A DNA stretch of 64,000 nt from Hetaerina americana (taxonomy: Eukaryota; Arthropoda; Insecta; Odonata; Calopterygidae). A model generated the notes under the pieces. That model was given only the letters and a program-made list of their open reading frames with translations, made no database searches and was not told the DNA's origin. Location: assembly GCA_022747635.1 (NCBI GenBank), contig JAKTNV010000065.1, positions 590,001 to 654,000 on the forward strand. Reading direction: 5' to 3'. A program made the translations under genes and the position numbers. This document shows positions 46,344-57,040 of this stretch, piece by piece; position 1 is the first letter of the stretch, and the number at the start of each line of letters is the position of its first letter.

Positions 46344-49046
46344 CTATTTTAAAATATTATGCGGTCTCTTTTGTTTGTCATTTTTTGATCCTTTGTCAAT
46401 TTTTGTATAAGCTAATGCCGTGCTGCTGTTTTCTTTTAATTGATCATAATAGATCTCGCATGATGTTTTTATTATCTCTTCCAGTTCTTCGTTCATTCCA
46501 ATCTGGGTATACATATCTTTTATTTTAACCCGTGGTTTAGTTCTATGAATGGATCGTAGTATGTTTCTTTCCGTTATTTCCAATTTTCGGTAACATCCCT
46601 TACTTAATAGGCCCATCCATGCTGGGGCTGCATAAGTAAGAGTTGGACGAATTACTGCCTTATAAATATGATTTTTAATGCTTGGAGGCGTAGCCCTGTT
46701 TTGGAGAATTGGCGCTAAGCCTGCTCGGCTCGCGTACGCGTTGCCCGTTATCTTTTTTACATGTTTGTTAAAATTAAGACAGTTATCGATTGTTACCCCT
46801 AAGTAAGTGGCTTCCACATTCCACTCAATAGGTTGTTCTCGTATTCTTATACATGGTATTTTTGGGGATTTTATATACGGCCTTTTAAAAATTATGGCTT
46901 TCGTTTTACTCGGGTTGACCGTCATTCTCCATTTGGAGTACCATGTGATTATGGAGTCGAGCATATTTTGGGCTCTTTCACGGGCCTTTTTTAAGTTTTT
47001 ACCTTTCGCAATTATCGCTGCATCGTCTGCATATAGTGCTGTCAAAATTTGCCTATTGTCATCATCTATCGGGAAATCCGCCGTAAATATGTTAAACAGG
47101 AGTGGGCCAAGGACCGATCCCTGTGGTACTCCTGCTTTCACTACCCTTTCATTACTCATTTCCGAGTCCCATTTAATTTTGAATTTTCTATCATCCAAAT
47201 ATGATTTAATCCATTTTTTTGACCATTCAGGGTATTTCCAGTTATCCATTTTTTGTAGAATTCCATCGTGCCATACTTTGTCAAATGCTTTGTTCAAGTC
47301 AAGGAATATTCCTATTGTCCATTCTTTTTTGCTAAAGGAGTCACTGATGAAGTCTACCACTCTGTGGATTTGATGGGTTGTTGAGTGTTTCTCACGAAAC
47401 CCGAACTGCTCTGGCGGTATTATGTTGTTTTCATTAGCATGTCTTAATAATAGTGGTGCAATGAGCCTCTCTAGCACTTTTCCAAGGTTCGAAGCCAGTG
47501 AGATAGGCCTGAAATCTTTCTCACTGATCGTTTTCCCTCCCTTCTTTGGAAGACACCTTATGATAGAGTGTTTCCAATTTCCGGGATAGTGGCCTAGTCT
47601 GATTGATGCATTGGCGATATTCCTCAGGAATTTGCCCGCGGTAATTGGAATTTGTTTAATGGCTTCATTCGTAATTTTATCGTCACCAGGCGATTTTCTT
47701 TTTTTCAGATTTTTTATTACCTCGACTATCATGTCCATTGTTATCTCTGGTAATTCGTTTATTTCGTCTGGACCGTAACTTATGGGTACTATTGGTGTTT
47801 TCATGCTCGCTTTGTTTGGCTGAAAAGTTTTTTCTAGGTAATCTGCCATGTGGTTAGATTTACCTTTGGCGTCACAGATGATTTTTTCTCCGGTCTTTAT
47901 ATTTGGATCAGCTGGAGGGATTTTCTTCAATCGCCTTGCTAGTTTCCAGACTGATCCATCTTCTACGCTGATTGACTCCAATTGTTCTTGCCAGTAGACC
48001 TCTCTGCTTTGCTGTATGGCTATTTTGATTTGTCTGTTTAATTCTTTTACTTTTAATTTATAGAAGTGTGTACCGACTCGGAAATATTTTCGCCTATAGA
48101 AATTTCGTTCTTTAATTAGCCATTTCGTAGCCTCGTCTAATTTGGGAGCACCTTCTGGTCTCTTTTTTTTTATTGGGATGGCTTTATCCATTCCCTTTCG
48201 TATAGCTTCCGATAGTTTTTCGGCCATATTGTCTAATTCTTTTTTCGTAGTCAGTTCTGTAGGTTCTTTTTCCTGAGTCAGTTCATCAGTTATTAATTTC
48301 CTGAAAAGATTCCAGTTAGCTAGGCCATAGCACATTTTAGTTGCCGGTGCCGTTCCTTCTATTATGAGAGGTTTTGTCCCGATATTTATTACGACCGGAA
48401 AATGATCGCTTGTGAGGTTGTTTATAGTAATCGCCTTGGCTGGTCTCCGTAGGTTTTTTGTGATTGCGAAATCAATTACGCTTCTACCCCCCAATCTCGT
48501 TGGTTCTCTGGGGGCAACTACGGCAGCCGTGTTGTCTTCGGTCCATTTCTTGAGGATTTTTCCATTTTTGTTGTTATTGGGGCAATTCCAGTCAATATTT
48601 TTTGCATTTAGATCTCCACCGAGTATTGTTATATTTTTTTTGTCAATAATTTTGTCTAATTCTTCCGTTAGGAGTTTCTTATTTGGCGGCAGATAACACG
48701 AGTAGGTTTTTATTAACCCTACCTCGGTTTCAATTGTTACTCCGACACTCTCGAGATTTTTATTTTCCTCGATTACGATGTCACTTGTGGCCATATTATC
48801 TCGTACCAGGATGGCTACGCCTCCGGCTGCTTTTTGATTTTTGTCCATATCTCTGTCTTTCCGTTTAACTTTATAACCCGTAACTTCCCATTCGGACTCA
48901 GGTCTGAGATGGGTTTCGGAAATGAGGCCTATACTTATTTTATTACGATTTAGAAAGTGTGAAAGTTCTGGGGTTTTGTAACCCAGTCCACCATTCGCAT
49001 TCCAAATCATTATGACCAATGATTTTTTAGCGGTTCTACGGCCCAT
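46344..49046 (-). CDS. LINE ORF2: endonuclease-reverse transcriptase (Jockey clade)
   Basis: An intact 900-residue frame. The apurinic-type endonuclease spans about residues 10-225, with WNANGG (Asn16), SETHL (Glu44), GGDLNAKN and SDHFP (213-217). This domain nicks the target. The reverse transcriptase follows with DFRPISLASNLGKVLERL, EQFGFREKHSTTHQ, FLDLNKAFDKVWHDG, VPQGSVLGPLLFN and the catalytic YADD (672-675). RPTLTYAAPAWMG comes near the end, a typical Jockey-clade C-terminal motif. No RNase H domain is seen. The length is usual for Jockey-clade ORF2. The start at 49,046 overlaps the end of ORF1 by 11 nt in another frame. All catalytic motifs are present, so the enzyme may be active. Confidence 0.95.
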   Translation of the reverse strand: MGRRTAKKSLVIMIWNANGGLGYKTPELSHFLNRNKISIGLISETHLRPESEWEVTGYKVKRKDRDMDKNQKAAGGVAILVRDNMATSDIVIEENKNLESVGVTIETEVGLIKTYSCYLPPNKKLLTEELDKIIDKKNITILGGDLNAKNIDWNCPNNNKNGKILKKWTEDNTAAVVAPREPTRLGGRSVIDFAITKNLRRPAKAITINNLTSDHFPVVINIGTKPLIIEGTAPATKMCYGLANWNLFRKLITDELTQEKEPTELTTKKELDNMAEKLSEAIRKGMDKAIPIKKKRPEGAPKLDEATKWLIKERNFYRRKYFRVGTHFYKLKVKELNRQIKIAIQQSREVYWQEQLESISVEDGSVWKLARRLKKIPPADPNIKTGEKIICDAKGKSNHMADYLEKTFQPNKASMKTPIVPISYGPDEINELPEITMDMIVEVIKNLKKRKSPGDDKITNEAIKQIPITAGKFLRNIANASIRLGHYPGNWKHSIIRCLPKKGGKTISEKDFRPISLASNLGKVLERLIAPLLLRHANENNIIPPEQFGFREKHSTTHQIHRVVDFISDSFSKKEWTIGIFLDLNKAFDKVWHDGILQKMDNWKYPEWSKKWIKSYLDDRKFKIKWDSEMSNERVVKAGVPQGSVLGPLLFNIFTADFPIDDDNRQILTALYADDAAIIAKGKNLKKARERAQNMLDSIITWYSKWRMTVNPSKTKAIIFKRPYIKSPKIPCIRIREQPIEWNVEATYLGVTIDNCLNFNKHVKKITGNAYASRAGLAPILQNRATPPSIKNHIYKAVIRPTLTYAAPAWMGLLSKGCYRKLEITERNILRSIHRTKPRVKIKDMYTQIGMNEELEEIIKTSCEIYYDQLKENSSTALAYTKIDKGSKNDKQKRPHNILK

Positions 49047-50382
49047 TTTGGCGTAATGCTGCTATTAAAATGTCACTGATTTTTGTCATCATGTCTTGTA
49101 TGATTTGCATTTGTGTTTGCATCATTGACCCAAAGTTCGTCAGGGCTTTCACTAGGTCATTCATGCTATCCTTCGTTTCGGCCTCATTTCCGTGTTCAAT
49201 ATTTCGCGGGTTTTCTTTAATTTCCTTAGCTTCTTTTCTTTTTATCCACGGGTTATCCTTGGGCGCTGGGGTGAATAATTTCGCCTTTTCTTCTGTGGGT
49301 TGTTTCTCCGAGTGCCGTTTGTCGTACCTTTTTGCTGCTTTTTGATAAGCCTCGCAGTCGGAGGTATTTGCCTCATGCTTCCCGCCACAATTGCAGCACT
49401 TGATTGGTCCGGTCTTTGGGCAGTCCTTCCCTTCATGTTCTCCCGCACACCTATAACATCGGGGTTCTGCCTTACAGTATCTGGAACCATGACCGTACCT
49501 ATTGCAACGGTAGCAACGTTGCGGTGTCCTATATATAAATGGAGCTATCGATACTGTATGACTGCATAAGTATCGTATTTTTTCAAAAATTTTTACGTCA
49601 AATTCCCCTCCTTTTTTTACGGTTGCCACATATATATCCTGGTTTCTTTCGTTAATTGGTCTAATGTCTAAACAAGGAACCTTTTGGACAATTAGTTCGT
49701 CTTTGATGAATTCAGGATCAATGCCCTTGTCAAGTCCATGGATAACATATCTTGTTATCCCTTCTCCCTTTTGTGACCAGGTTACGTATTGTGCCTTGTT
49801 TCCGTCCAGAAATTGTATGACTTCGTCATAATCGGATTTATTTTTTAGTTGCAGTCTTGTCCCGTCATTTGTTTTTTTAATAGTAAATGATTTGTCCCGT
49901 GCTAAATTCCTTATTTTTCTAATAAATTCCGTCATATGAAGAATTTTATATATGACGATAGAAGGTGGCCACTTACTTCTGGGAGTAACTCCGTATGTCT
50001 TTGCATCGGCGTGTGGCATTGCGTCAATTTTATCGTCTTTGTTTTCGTTTAAATTTAGGAGGGGAGAATATTTGTTTCTCGTGTCTATTGCGAACTTTTC
50101 TCAATTCCAGGATGGATCTTCCCTTCGTCTCTTCTTCTTTGTCTGTTCAACAGTTTCAAAGAGCGTATTGGCGTCATTTTCCGTCAAAATAATGTCGTCC
50201 ATGTTGTTACACGTTCCTTCCGTGATTGGAGGGTGGTCAATTTCCGCTTCTAATTCAATTTCCCTTGTCTTTTTCTCTGAACTAGTTGCGTTCCTTATTT
50301 GTGATGGCCGTTTGCTATTGTTTTCAGCGGGAAAAAGAATCGAAGTAATTTGCGGGGGAAGTATTCGCTTCCCAGCATTCAT
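49036..50382 (-). CDS. LINE ORF1 (gag-like, CCHC knuckles), one in-frame TGA
   Basis: The minus-strand frame starts at 50,382 (MNAGKRILPPQ) and is interrupted by one TGA (plus-strand tca at 50,101-50,103) after EDPSWN. It continues in the same frame with EKFAIDTRNKYSPLLNLNEN and reads on to the stop at 49,036. The C-terminal third holds three zinc knuckles of nucleic-acid-binding type: CYRCNRYGHGSRYC, CYRCAGEHEGKDC and CCNCGGKHEA ... C. Jockey-clade ORF1 proteins bind the element's RNA in ribonucleoprotein particles. The frame ends with an 11-nt overlap over ORF2, suggesting translational coupling. A downstream Met at 50,019 could give a shorter 327-residue product that keeps all knuckles. 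Confidence 0.82.
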
Positions 50383-50934
50383 TATTCCCAGTTTTGCTAT
50401 TCTTAACAGGGGACCTGATCATTTTGTCCTATCTTAGTCTCCCACTCGAAAGCTATTCAAAGGGGAGGGAACGCGGTTCTAAGAGACCCCGTAGTGACCC
50501 CCCCAACCGATCCTGTCCGACGAGCGGACAGGGCACAGCTGGTCTGAGCCAGAGATCTCACTATCCTACCAGCTAGTTCCCTAATGAGTGGAACTCCCCT
50601 GTTGCCCTGGAAGTGCAAGGAGGTGCAAGCCCTCTTTCCAGTTTGCAGAGGAGTGCGACCTTTTGGGGACACGAAAGTGACACCACACCGATGGTGAGAA
50701 GGAGGGTCTAAGTTAGCCTCCCCCACCGGGCGCTCACTTCGTTAGGGCCTATCTCTCGTGGGAGACTATGTAAAAAATTTTAAAAACCTGCCAAGATTCG
50801 CCTGGGTTCAAGAAAGATCGCCAGAAGTTTCCTGATTGGACACTTACCAACTTCTCAAAGAGAAGAGGGGAGAATGGTTACGAGTAACCCTCGGTCCAGT
50901 TCAAGAAACCCTTTTTAAGTATTTTCATTTTCAT

Positions 50935-51584
50935 TGAAAAATAACATTTTCATTCAGGGTAATCTATCTCTTAGGGGTTGGGACGCTACCTAAATATAAT
51001 CTTATTCGTATCACGAGAACTTTCTCTTCTTTGACTTGAGTTATTGCATTATTCAGTTCTTTGTTCCTTCTTCACCTACCTCCATACAGTTTAAAAAGCC
51101 CTTTCATCATCTTTTTCCCCGGTTACTAGTAGTTGACCCTTCTTTCATAACCTTCAACCTCCCTCTGCTTTCCTCCGTTCTAGCGCTCTGCCCACCACGG
51201 ATTCCACCGCAACGACCATTTTTTTCTATTCTCTCACCATAATCGCATTCATTCCTTTGCCTGGGGATTTTAAGTATAATCTCCCTTAATTCAAAACTGA
51301 AGCTTTTACACTCAACTTGCCCATTCTCATTTTCTTTGTAATCCTCTTGATATATAGTATACGAGGGTGAGTCATATGCTTAGGGCCATCTTAGGTTGCG
51401 CTTGGCTTAATCCCATCCGTGGGTCCATATTAAATGAGTTTGTAGGAAGTACCTGTCTCTATTCTATTCTAGAAGTTCTCTCGGGTTTCCCACCGGGTCA
51501 GGTTGCAGTACACCGACGTTTCGAAGGCTGACTCTGCCATCGTCTTCAGGGTGAAGTCTTCACCCTGAAGACGATGGCAGAGTC
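50935..51584. repeat. 650-bp direct repeat, right copy (target-site duplication)
   Basis: Right copy of the 45,570-46,219 block, adjoining the LINE 5' end. Sequence continues past 51,584 into the rest of the palindrome, so this side keeps the original target context. A frame of 68 codons present in both copies is not supported as a gene. Confidence 0.9.
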
Positions 51585-51648
51585 AGCCTTCGAAACGTCG
51601 GTGTACTGCAACCTGACCCGGTGGGAAACTCGAGAGAACTTCTTGAAT
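51466..51648. repeat. Large palindrome, about 91-bp arms
   Basis: Arms 51,466-51,556 and 51,558-51,648 are complementary with only about two mismatches around a one-base centre (51,557). Each arm, read outward from the centre, carries a CTGAAGA ... GAAACGTC core resembling a hammerhead ribozyme. The left LINE-flanking copy is cut 27 bases past the centre. It may be a fold-back relic of the terminal region of a Penelope-like element. Confidence 0.85.
51565..51599 (+). ncRNA. Hammerhead-ribozyme-like motif (candidate)
   Basis: CTGAAGA (51,565-51,571), a possible stem-loop CGATGGC ... GCCTTCG, then GAAAC GTC (to 51,599). The order matches the hammerhead core (CUGANGA - stem II - GAAA - stem III - UH), with a very short stem III as described in Penelope-like elements. 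Stem II has one mismatch, and its closing base overlaps the G of GAA, so activity is doubtful. The same motif occurs on the minus strand at 51,515-51,549 and 46,150-46,184. Confidence 0.35.
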
Positions 51649-54600
51649 ACCATACGCCGGGAAAACCTGAGATCCTTCATTTCTATATTCTGTATGCATT
51701 GGGCAATCTGCAGAATGTAGATCGTCGAAGTAATCATGGTAAACTCTGGTCCCAGAAGTGAGTGCGTGAGATATGCCTGGTTGTCTTCTAGGCAAATGAA
51801 GGGGAATTGTCTCGCTACGGAACGGATGCATTAGTAGTGCGTATCCTTTTCAAGTACTCTTTTACAATTGGGTTAGGGATGTGGGCCCAAGCATGCTTTC
51901 CTGTGAGATTACCTTGTCTCAGAAGTTATGCAGAAACAGTGTGCATAGACGGCGGTGTAAAATGCATGTAGTAAGAGACAAAGAATCATGCAACATTTAG
52001 AGTTCACGGAGAAATACTCTGTGAATCAGTGGCATTACTGACAATTTGGAGATCCCTTCTGCCGCATTGGATTGTGGTAACGGCAAGGACCATGAGATAT
52101 TAAAGTTGGCTCCTTTAAAAATATATTCCAGAAACGTATATTTTGAAATTCAGGCTTGGGAATGTAACATTTTTGCCACCATGAAGTGCACCTGCTTTGT
52201 TTCCAGCAGAGCCAAAAGAAAACTATAATTTGTCTTACAGTGGTATATTTTTACATGTCGATTGCCATTACATGATTCAAGATGTTATGAATTTTATAAT
52301 TAAAATGAACAACTAAATGCACGATTAATTTTAAGGTCTGAATTCACAATGAGATTCAAATTTTTAAAGACCTTCAAGTAACCCTAGTAGATTCTTGTTC
52401 AATAAAGAGGAGAAAAAAATTATCACTGCTAAATAAAAGGTCTCGTGGTTATGAAAAGAGTTTGTTAGGGATGTAACACTAATTAGCAGTGTTTAATAAG
52501 CAAGTAGATGGTCTAAATCTCTGGTTAATCATGAATTGACATAGTTTTACAAGTCTTGCACTATCAACATATTGCTCTGAATTATACACCAATTTATATC
52601 AGGAAAATATTGACGATTATATAAAGTTGAGACGTATAAAGAATGGTTGAGACATTTCTTCAGCAGTTTTGTTGTAGTAAATAGGAAACTGTTGAAGCTA
52701 ATTATACTCAAAGAAAAATTAATTAATTTATGATTTATTTTTAATCTTAATGCCTATGAATTCCACGTAGCCCGCTGGATCCCTGCGTCACCCGTCGCAA
52801 TTCCCCATTTTCACTATTTTCCATTCCCACCGTCTCGGCTTCTTCACCTAATTATTTTCCCCTTCCTGCACTTGCTCCGAGCACGCTTCAGTGTGTGCCC
52901 TCACCTGACTATCATAAGGACTCAGAATGGTGACCTCGGTTGCCGGCGTGGACCTAATAGAATTTTCGAAAGGCGTGCAATCGTCACCCGTGGATCCCTT
53001 AGCTCATAAGGATAATCGAATCCAACCTGCCTCTCGAGAATACATACCCTAACGCGTTGTACCCTCACCCGCGTCAAGAATCGTGGAGGGAGTGTTTCAC
53101 TCGTCAGGCGATACGCCACCTCTCGCCTGACGAGTGAAACACTCATGCATTCGGGTGTAGCGCTTACAGTATGACGTAGAGAGCAGGAAGGGCTTGAATC
53201 ACTTCGCGAAACAGTGGAAAGGTAGTGTATATAATGTCTTCACCAGTTCGAGATCTGGAAATTGTAATTCTGAACGTCTGGGGAAAAAAATTTAGCAATG
53301 TGTAGGAGAGCTCAATGCTTACTCGATCTAATTTTTGTTTTTCTTCCTTTTCACAGGTTTTAGTCGAAAGTGCCGAGCATAGCTTCAAAGTGATTTCTTC
53401 TTTCACAAAATTTCTCAAGTGATAATTTCTGAGGAATGGATCTGGAGATGACTATATGGGCCATTGGTGAGTAAATTGTACCTTTTACTAATTGTACTAC
53501 TTTATCATAGGTTATTATCCACAATTTTGCCCGTGAATCCGATTAGTGGTAGATTTCGGGTTCACGCAACGATTTTGCCCAGAGATTTAATTGAGGTCTC
53601 AAGTGCGGTATCGCAGAGTTTAAATTGGGACAACGCCCTTCCTCGAGTTTACCGAATTCCATGTAAACTACGCCGCGGTCGGGCATGAACGAACCCCATT
53701 CAGACGGCTGCTGTGAACAATTTGTACGGAGTCCAATTGTTAAATGGGTTTTAAGTCCTGCAAATCGTTTGGCGGACTAGGTCGAGACGTAGACGCTCGG
53801 TCAAAACAAGCCACCGACCCATCCCCAAAAAGTCGAAGAGGGGCGGGAATGGCAACAGCTCCCGGCAAGGGACTCGAACGAACCACAGTCCAACGGGTCA
53901 GTCCATGATACCCAATGGAGACTCGTCCGCGGCGTATCAGACTGGCGCGTGTGCAAACGAAAGCCATTACCATTAGATACATCTCAGTGCATACGATATA
54001 GCCGGAAGATGGGAGAGGAGAGAGCGCTTTGTTATGGTTGTCCGTAAGTCTATTCTTTTGAACTTATTATGCAGTCGATGCAATCGAATGAAGTGTTTTT
54101 CAGCGTTAGTAATTTTCCGGCCAACAAACAAATCAATTGACACATTTCCTCCATTATTCTCGACAATTTACGGTAACAGCTTCATAATAGAAATTCAAAT
54201 CCACTCCAGACACATACTTGTCCATTTTTCTGGCAAAGTGGATATCACTTCTTCATTTTGGTCCACTTAAGAAATAACAATACAAATATTATCGAAGACT
54301 TAAACTTTCTATAAAGAGGATCCCGAATTTGTGTCACTTTTCGAGCGAAGCGAGTTTTTCTGGATGAATTGTCCTGAGCTTATTGCTACTAATACGTTGG
54401 TAATATGTCATCTTATTTGTTTAATGAAATTAAGGTTAAATTAATGTATGATCTCAAATGTTGGAGCACCTTATAAACTGCTACTACTATCCGTGTCTGT
54501 TAAGTTACAGCATTGGCTCAGCTGTTTTTCTATATCCAATGACTTCGAGTTTCGCAATGTCGTAGCCTCTTCCTAAGTTCGTCCAACAAAGAATCTATCC

Positions 54601-56420
54601 ATAACCCTTTGCCCTTTTTAGCAATGTATCGTAATTTTGGGAATTCTGGATTCTTCCTGGGAGGACCATAAACGATTTTTCGAGAGGTACTTTCATTTAA
54701 GATTCTCAAAAAAGTTGTGTTTTCATTTGGTTTATTCATTTGTACCTCTTAACATTTTCGTTAGTTTCTTGTTAATTTCATTGAAAAGGAAGATTGAAAA
54801 ATATTTTGTCGCCGTAATCTATTTCCAAGTGTGAATTGTAAGTAATATAAGACTGAATAGCTAAATAGGTAAGAAACAATTGCTCTTCTTGAAGTACATA
54901 CTAGTACTCAACATTAAGTAGCCTCTCCTATAGTTTTGTTGCTCATTATACAAAAGAAGGTAAAAGTTTTAAGCATATAGTCAATGCCTGGTTTCCCTTC
55001 ATTTCATATTTGAAAACTTTTTTCAATATTTAGGTTGAAAAATTACTTTTTAAATGATTCAAAAATTTTTTCATCCTTTGTCTTTCTGCATATTAAGGTA
55101 TTTCATTCTTTACTTTAAACTCTTATTAAAAATTTCGAAAATAGATGCAATTTTTCTGTGTTATTTCTGTGCATTTAATGTACAAATGAGAACAGTTTCT
55201 CCTGATTGTGCCTACATAATATACCCATAAAAAAGTTTATATTTTGATTGTCCTTTATCCTTTTTTATTTGCACTATGATGTGATTCCCAGTGTATGGTG
55301 CCTGCACCTGTGCGAGGTTATGGATATTATCATAATACATACATCCTTTTGGCTGGGTGGTGTTCCTCTTCAACATAGGTTTATAGTTACCGAAAATTAT
55401 TATTATATTTTTTATGTTTAAAGCGACAGTTGAAGCCATATTCCATCTAAGTTCCCGAACTCCTCAATTACAGCATAAGATCCCATGAATCCTAATTCTA
55501 GTTTGCCCATATTGTACCATGACTTATCAACGTGTTTTTACTAGCATGAGTTCGAGGATTATAGGCAAAATAGTCCATTGTAGGATATAAGTTCATCACT
55601 ACTGATAAAAATATCGTTGTGATTTATTTATTAGGGGAGAATTCCATCATTACCATTTTGCAAATGCACCGCTAGGTTTTATCATGCTTATCATTCTCCT
55701 TTCATGTGGAGGGAAACCCATGAATAACACACTTGGTGACCTTAGTTCTCAAACTGTTTAATATTATCTGTGCCCCTTAAAGTATCTTTGTCTCATACAG
55801 AGATTTTCTTCAGTAAGAATGTAATTTTTAGAGTTTATGTTAATGAAATGTCATCGCCTATCCCTTGCAAAAAAACTAGAAATTCACTAATGTATGCCTT
55901 GAAATAATCCTTATAATTCCCTCTGCACAATTTTCACCAGCAGCATTCAATTTTGGTAGTATTATTTTCTATAGTTTGTTAGTGTAATCTTGACTGTTTG
56001 GGTCACCTTAGTTAAACTAATATGAAAGATGCAAAATTATTTTTAAATAATAATAAATAATTGTACAGCTCATTAATGCATTCATTAATATAAAATAATA
56101 CTATTCTGATTAAAAAATTACAATTTGCAGCAAATTCCTCTTGAGTGCCCTTTGTTAAATATCTTGTATTGTACAGGTTTTGTGTCCTCTTGTTTCTTTT
56201 GAACACAAGCCATTTAAAACTCATGAAAACAAGTGATAGTGCCCATTCATAATTACTACTTATTTATACAAAGATCATCCTGTTTTAACTATGCCCTTTC
56301 TTGTAATCTAAATGTAAATGGATTAATTCATTGGCCAACTCAAAATTCGATTGTTAGTCCAGTCATGGTGATCCACGAGTGTTATCAGTTACCAAATTGG
56401 TGGTAAATGTGAAATTGGTT
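51649..56420. other. Intergenic stretch
   Basis: AT-rich, no supported gene. It contains a perfect 22-bp hairpin (listed) and a GC-richer patch at about 53,750-53,990 with a weak box B-like sequence on the minus strand. Confidence 0.5.
53090..53144. repeat. Perfect 22-bp inverted repeat
   Basis: Arms 53,090-53,111 and 53,123-53,144 are exact reverse complements (core cactcgtcaggcga) with an 11-nt loop. Perfect pairing in mixed-composition DNA is unlikely by chance. It could be a transcribed hairpin or a protein-binding palindrome; no terminator-like T run follows. Confidence 0.8.
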
Positions 56421-56439
56421 AAGCCTCACCTTTCAGTAA

Positions 56440-57040
56440 CTCGCCAATACTTCTGGGTTCCACTTGATGCGATTACCTAAATGCTCCCTCTTGAATCGGT
56501 CCAAACATTGTTGTGGAAATTGTTTGTGCATTTGCTTTTGATCGGCATTCAGCAAATGCGGCAATCACCTTGCACAGTTTATTCGCATCCCTAATTCTTT
56601 GTGTAAGATTTCTTCCGATACCCTTTCTTCCAATATCCTCCCCGCCTTAGCTACCTCACCCACTCACCTATTGTCCAATATGATATCTTGCACCTTTTGG
56701 ATGGATTTAGGTGTGGTTACGGTTTTTGGCCGTCCTTCACATTGTCATCTTTGAGGCATTTTGACCACATTCAAATTCAACTACCTAATTTATAATGGTT
56801 GACATTGAAGGAAAATAGTCCCCATACAATTTGGTCAACTTTGGATGAATTTCCTTAGGGGCTAATCCATACAAATCGGAAGAATTTTATGACTGCACAA
56901 AATTCAAGTTTTTCCATTTTAACAAGAAAGAGATGAACAACGAAAAGATGCCTCCTGCAACAATGTGTGTTAACAAATTACTTGAGAGAACAAGTTGAAA
57001 CTTGTTGTAAAAACTAATTACACACCACACAGACAGGAAT
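56440..57040 (-). pseudogene. Decayed mariner transposase, N-terminal part
   Basis: The minus strand shows, in broken frames, ISPKEIHPKLTKLYGDYFPS near its start (about 56,800-56,870), the helix-turn-helix of a mariner subfamily. It is followed by a degenerate VVEFECGQ and RTAKNRNHT segment and later a CARW-like stretch with ADQKQMHKQF near 56,540. No catalytic core is left. Several stops and shifts show it is old. Element edges and TIRs could not be fixed. Confidence 0.6.

Larger units (their letters stand above)
46220..50934 (-). mobile_element. Near-complete Jockey-type non-LTR retrotransposon
   Basis: A 4,715-bp element on the minus strand, defined by the edges of the flanking 650-bp direct repeats. 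From its 5' end (50,934) it has about 550 bp of untranslated leader, ORF1 with CCHC zinc knuckles, ORF2 with endonuclease and reverse transcriptase, and a short 3' untranslated region. AATAAA (minus strand, 46,247-46,252) lies about 27 bases from the end, with no poly(A) tract. ORF2 is intact; ORF1 has one in-frame TGA. The single difference between the flanking repeats shows recent insertion. Confidence 0.92.

Noticed and set aside
53750..53990. Possible tRNA-derived SINE on the minus strand (ttcgagtccc box B-like)
   Set aside because: Box A is not convincing and no second copy occurs in the window.
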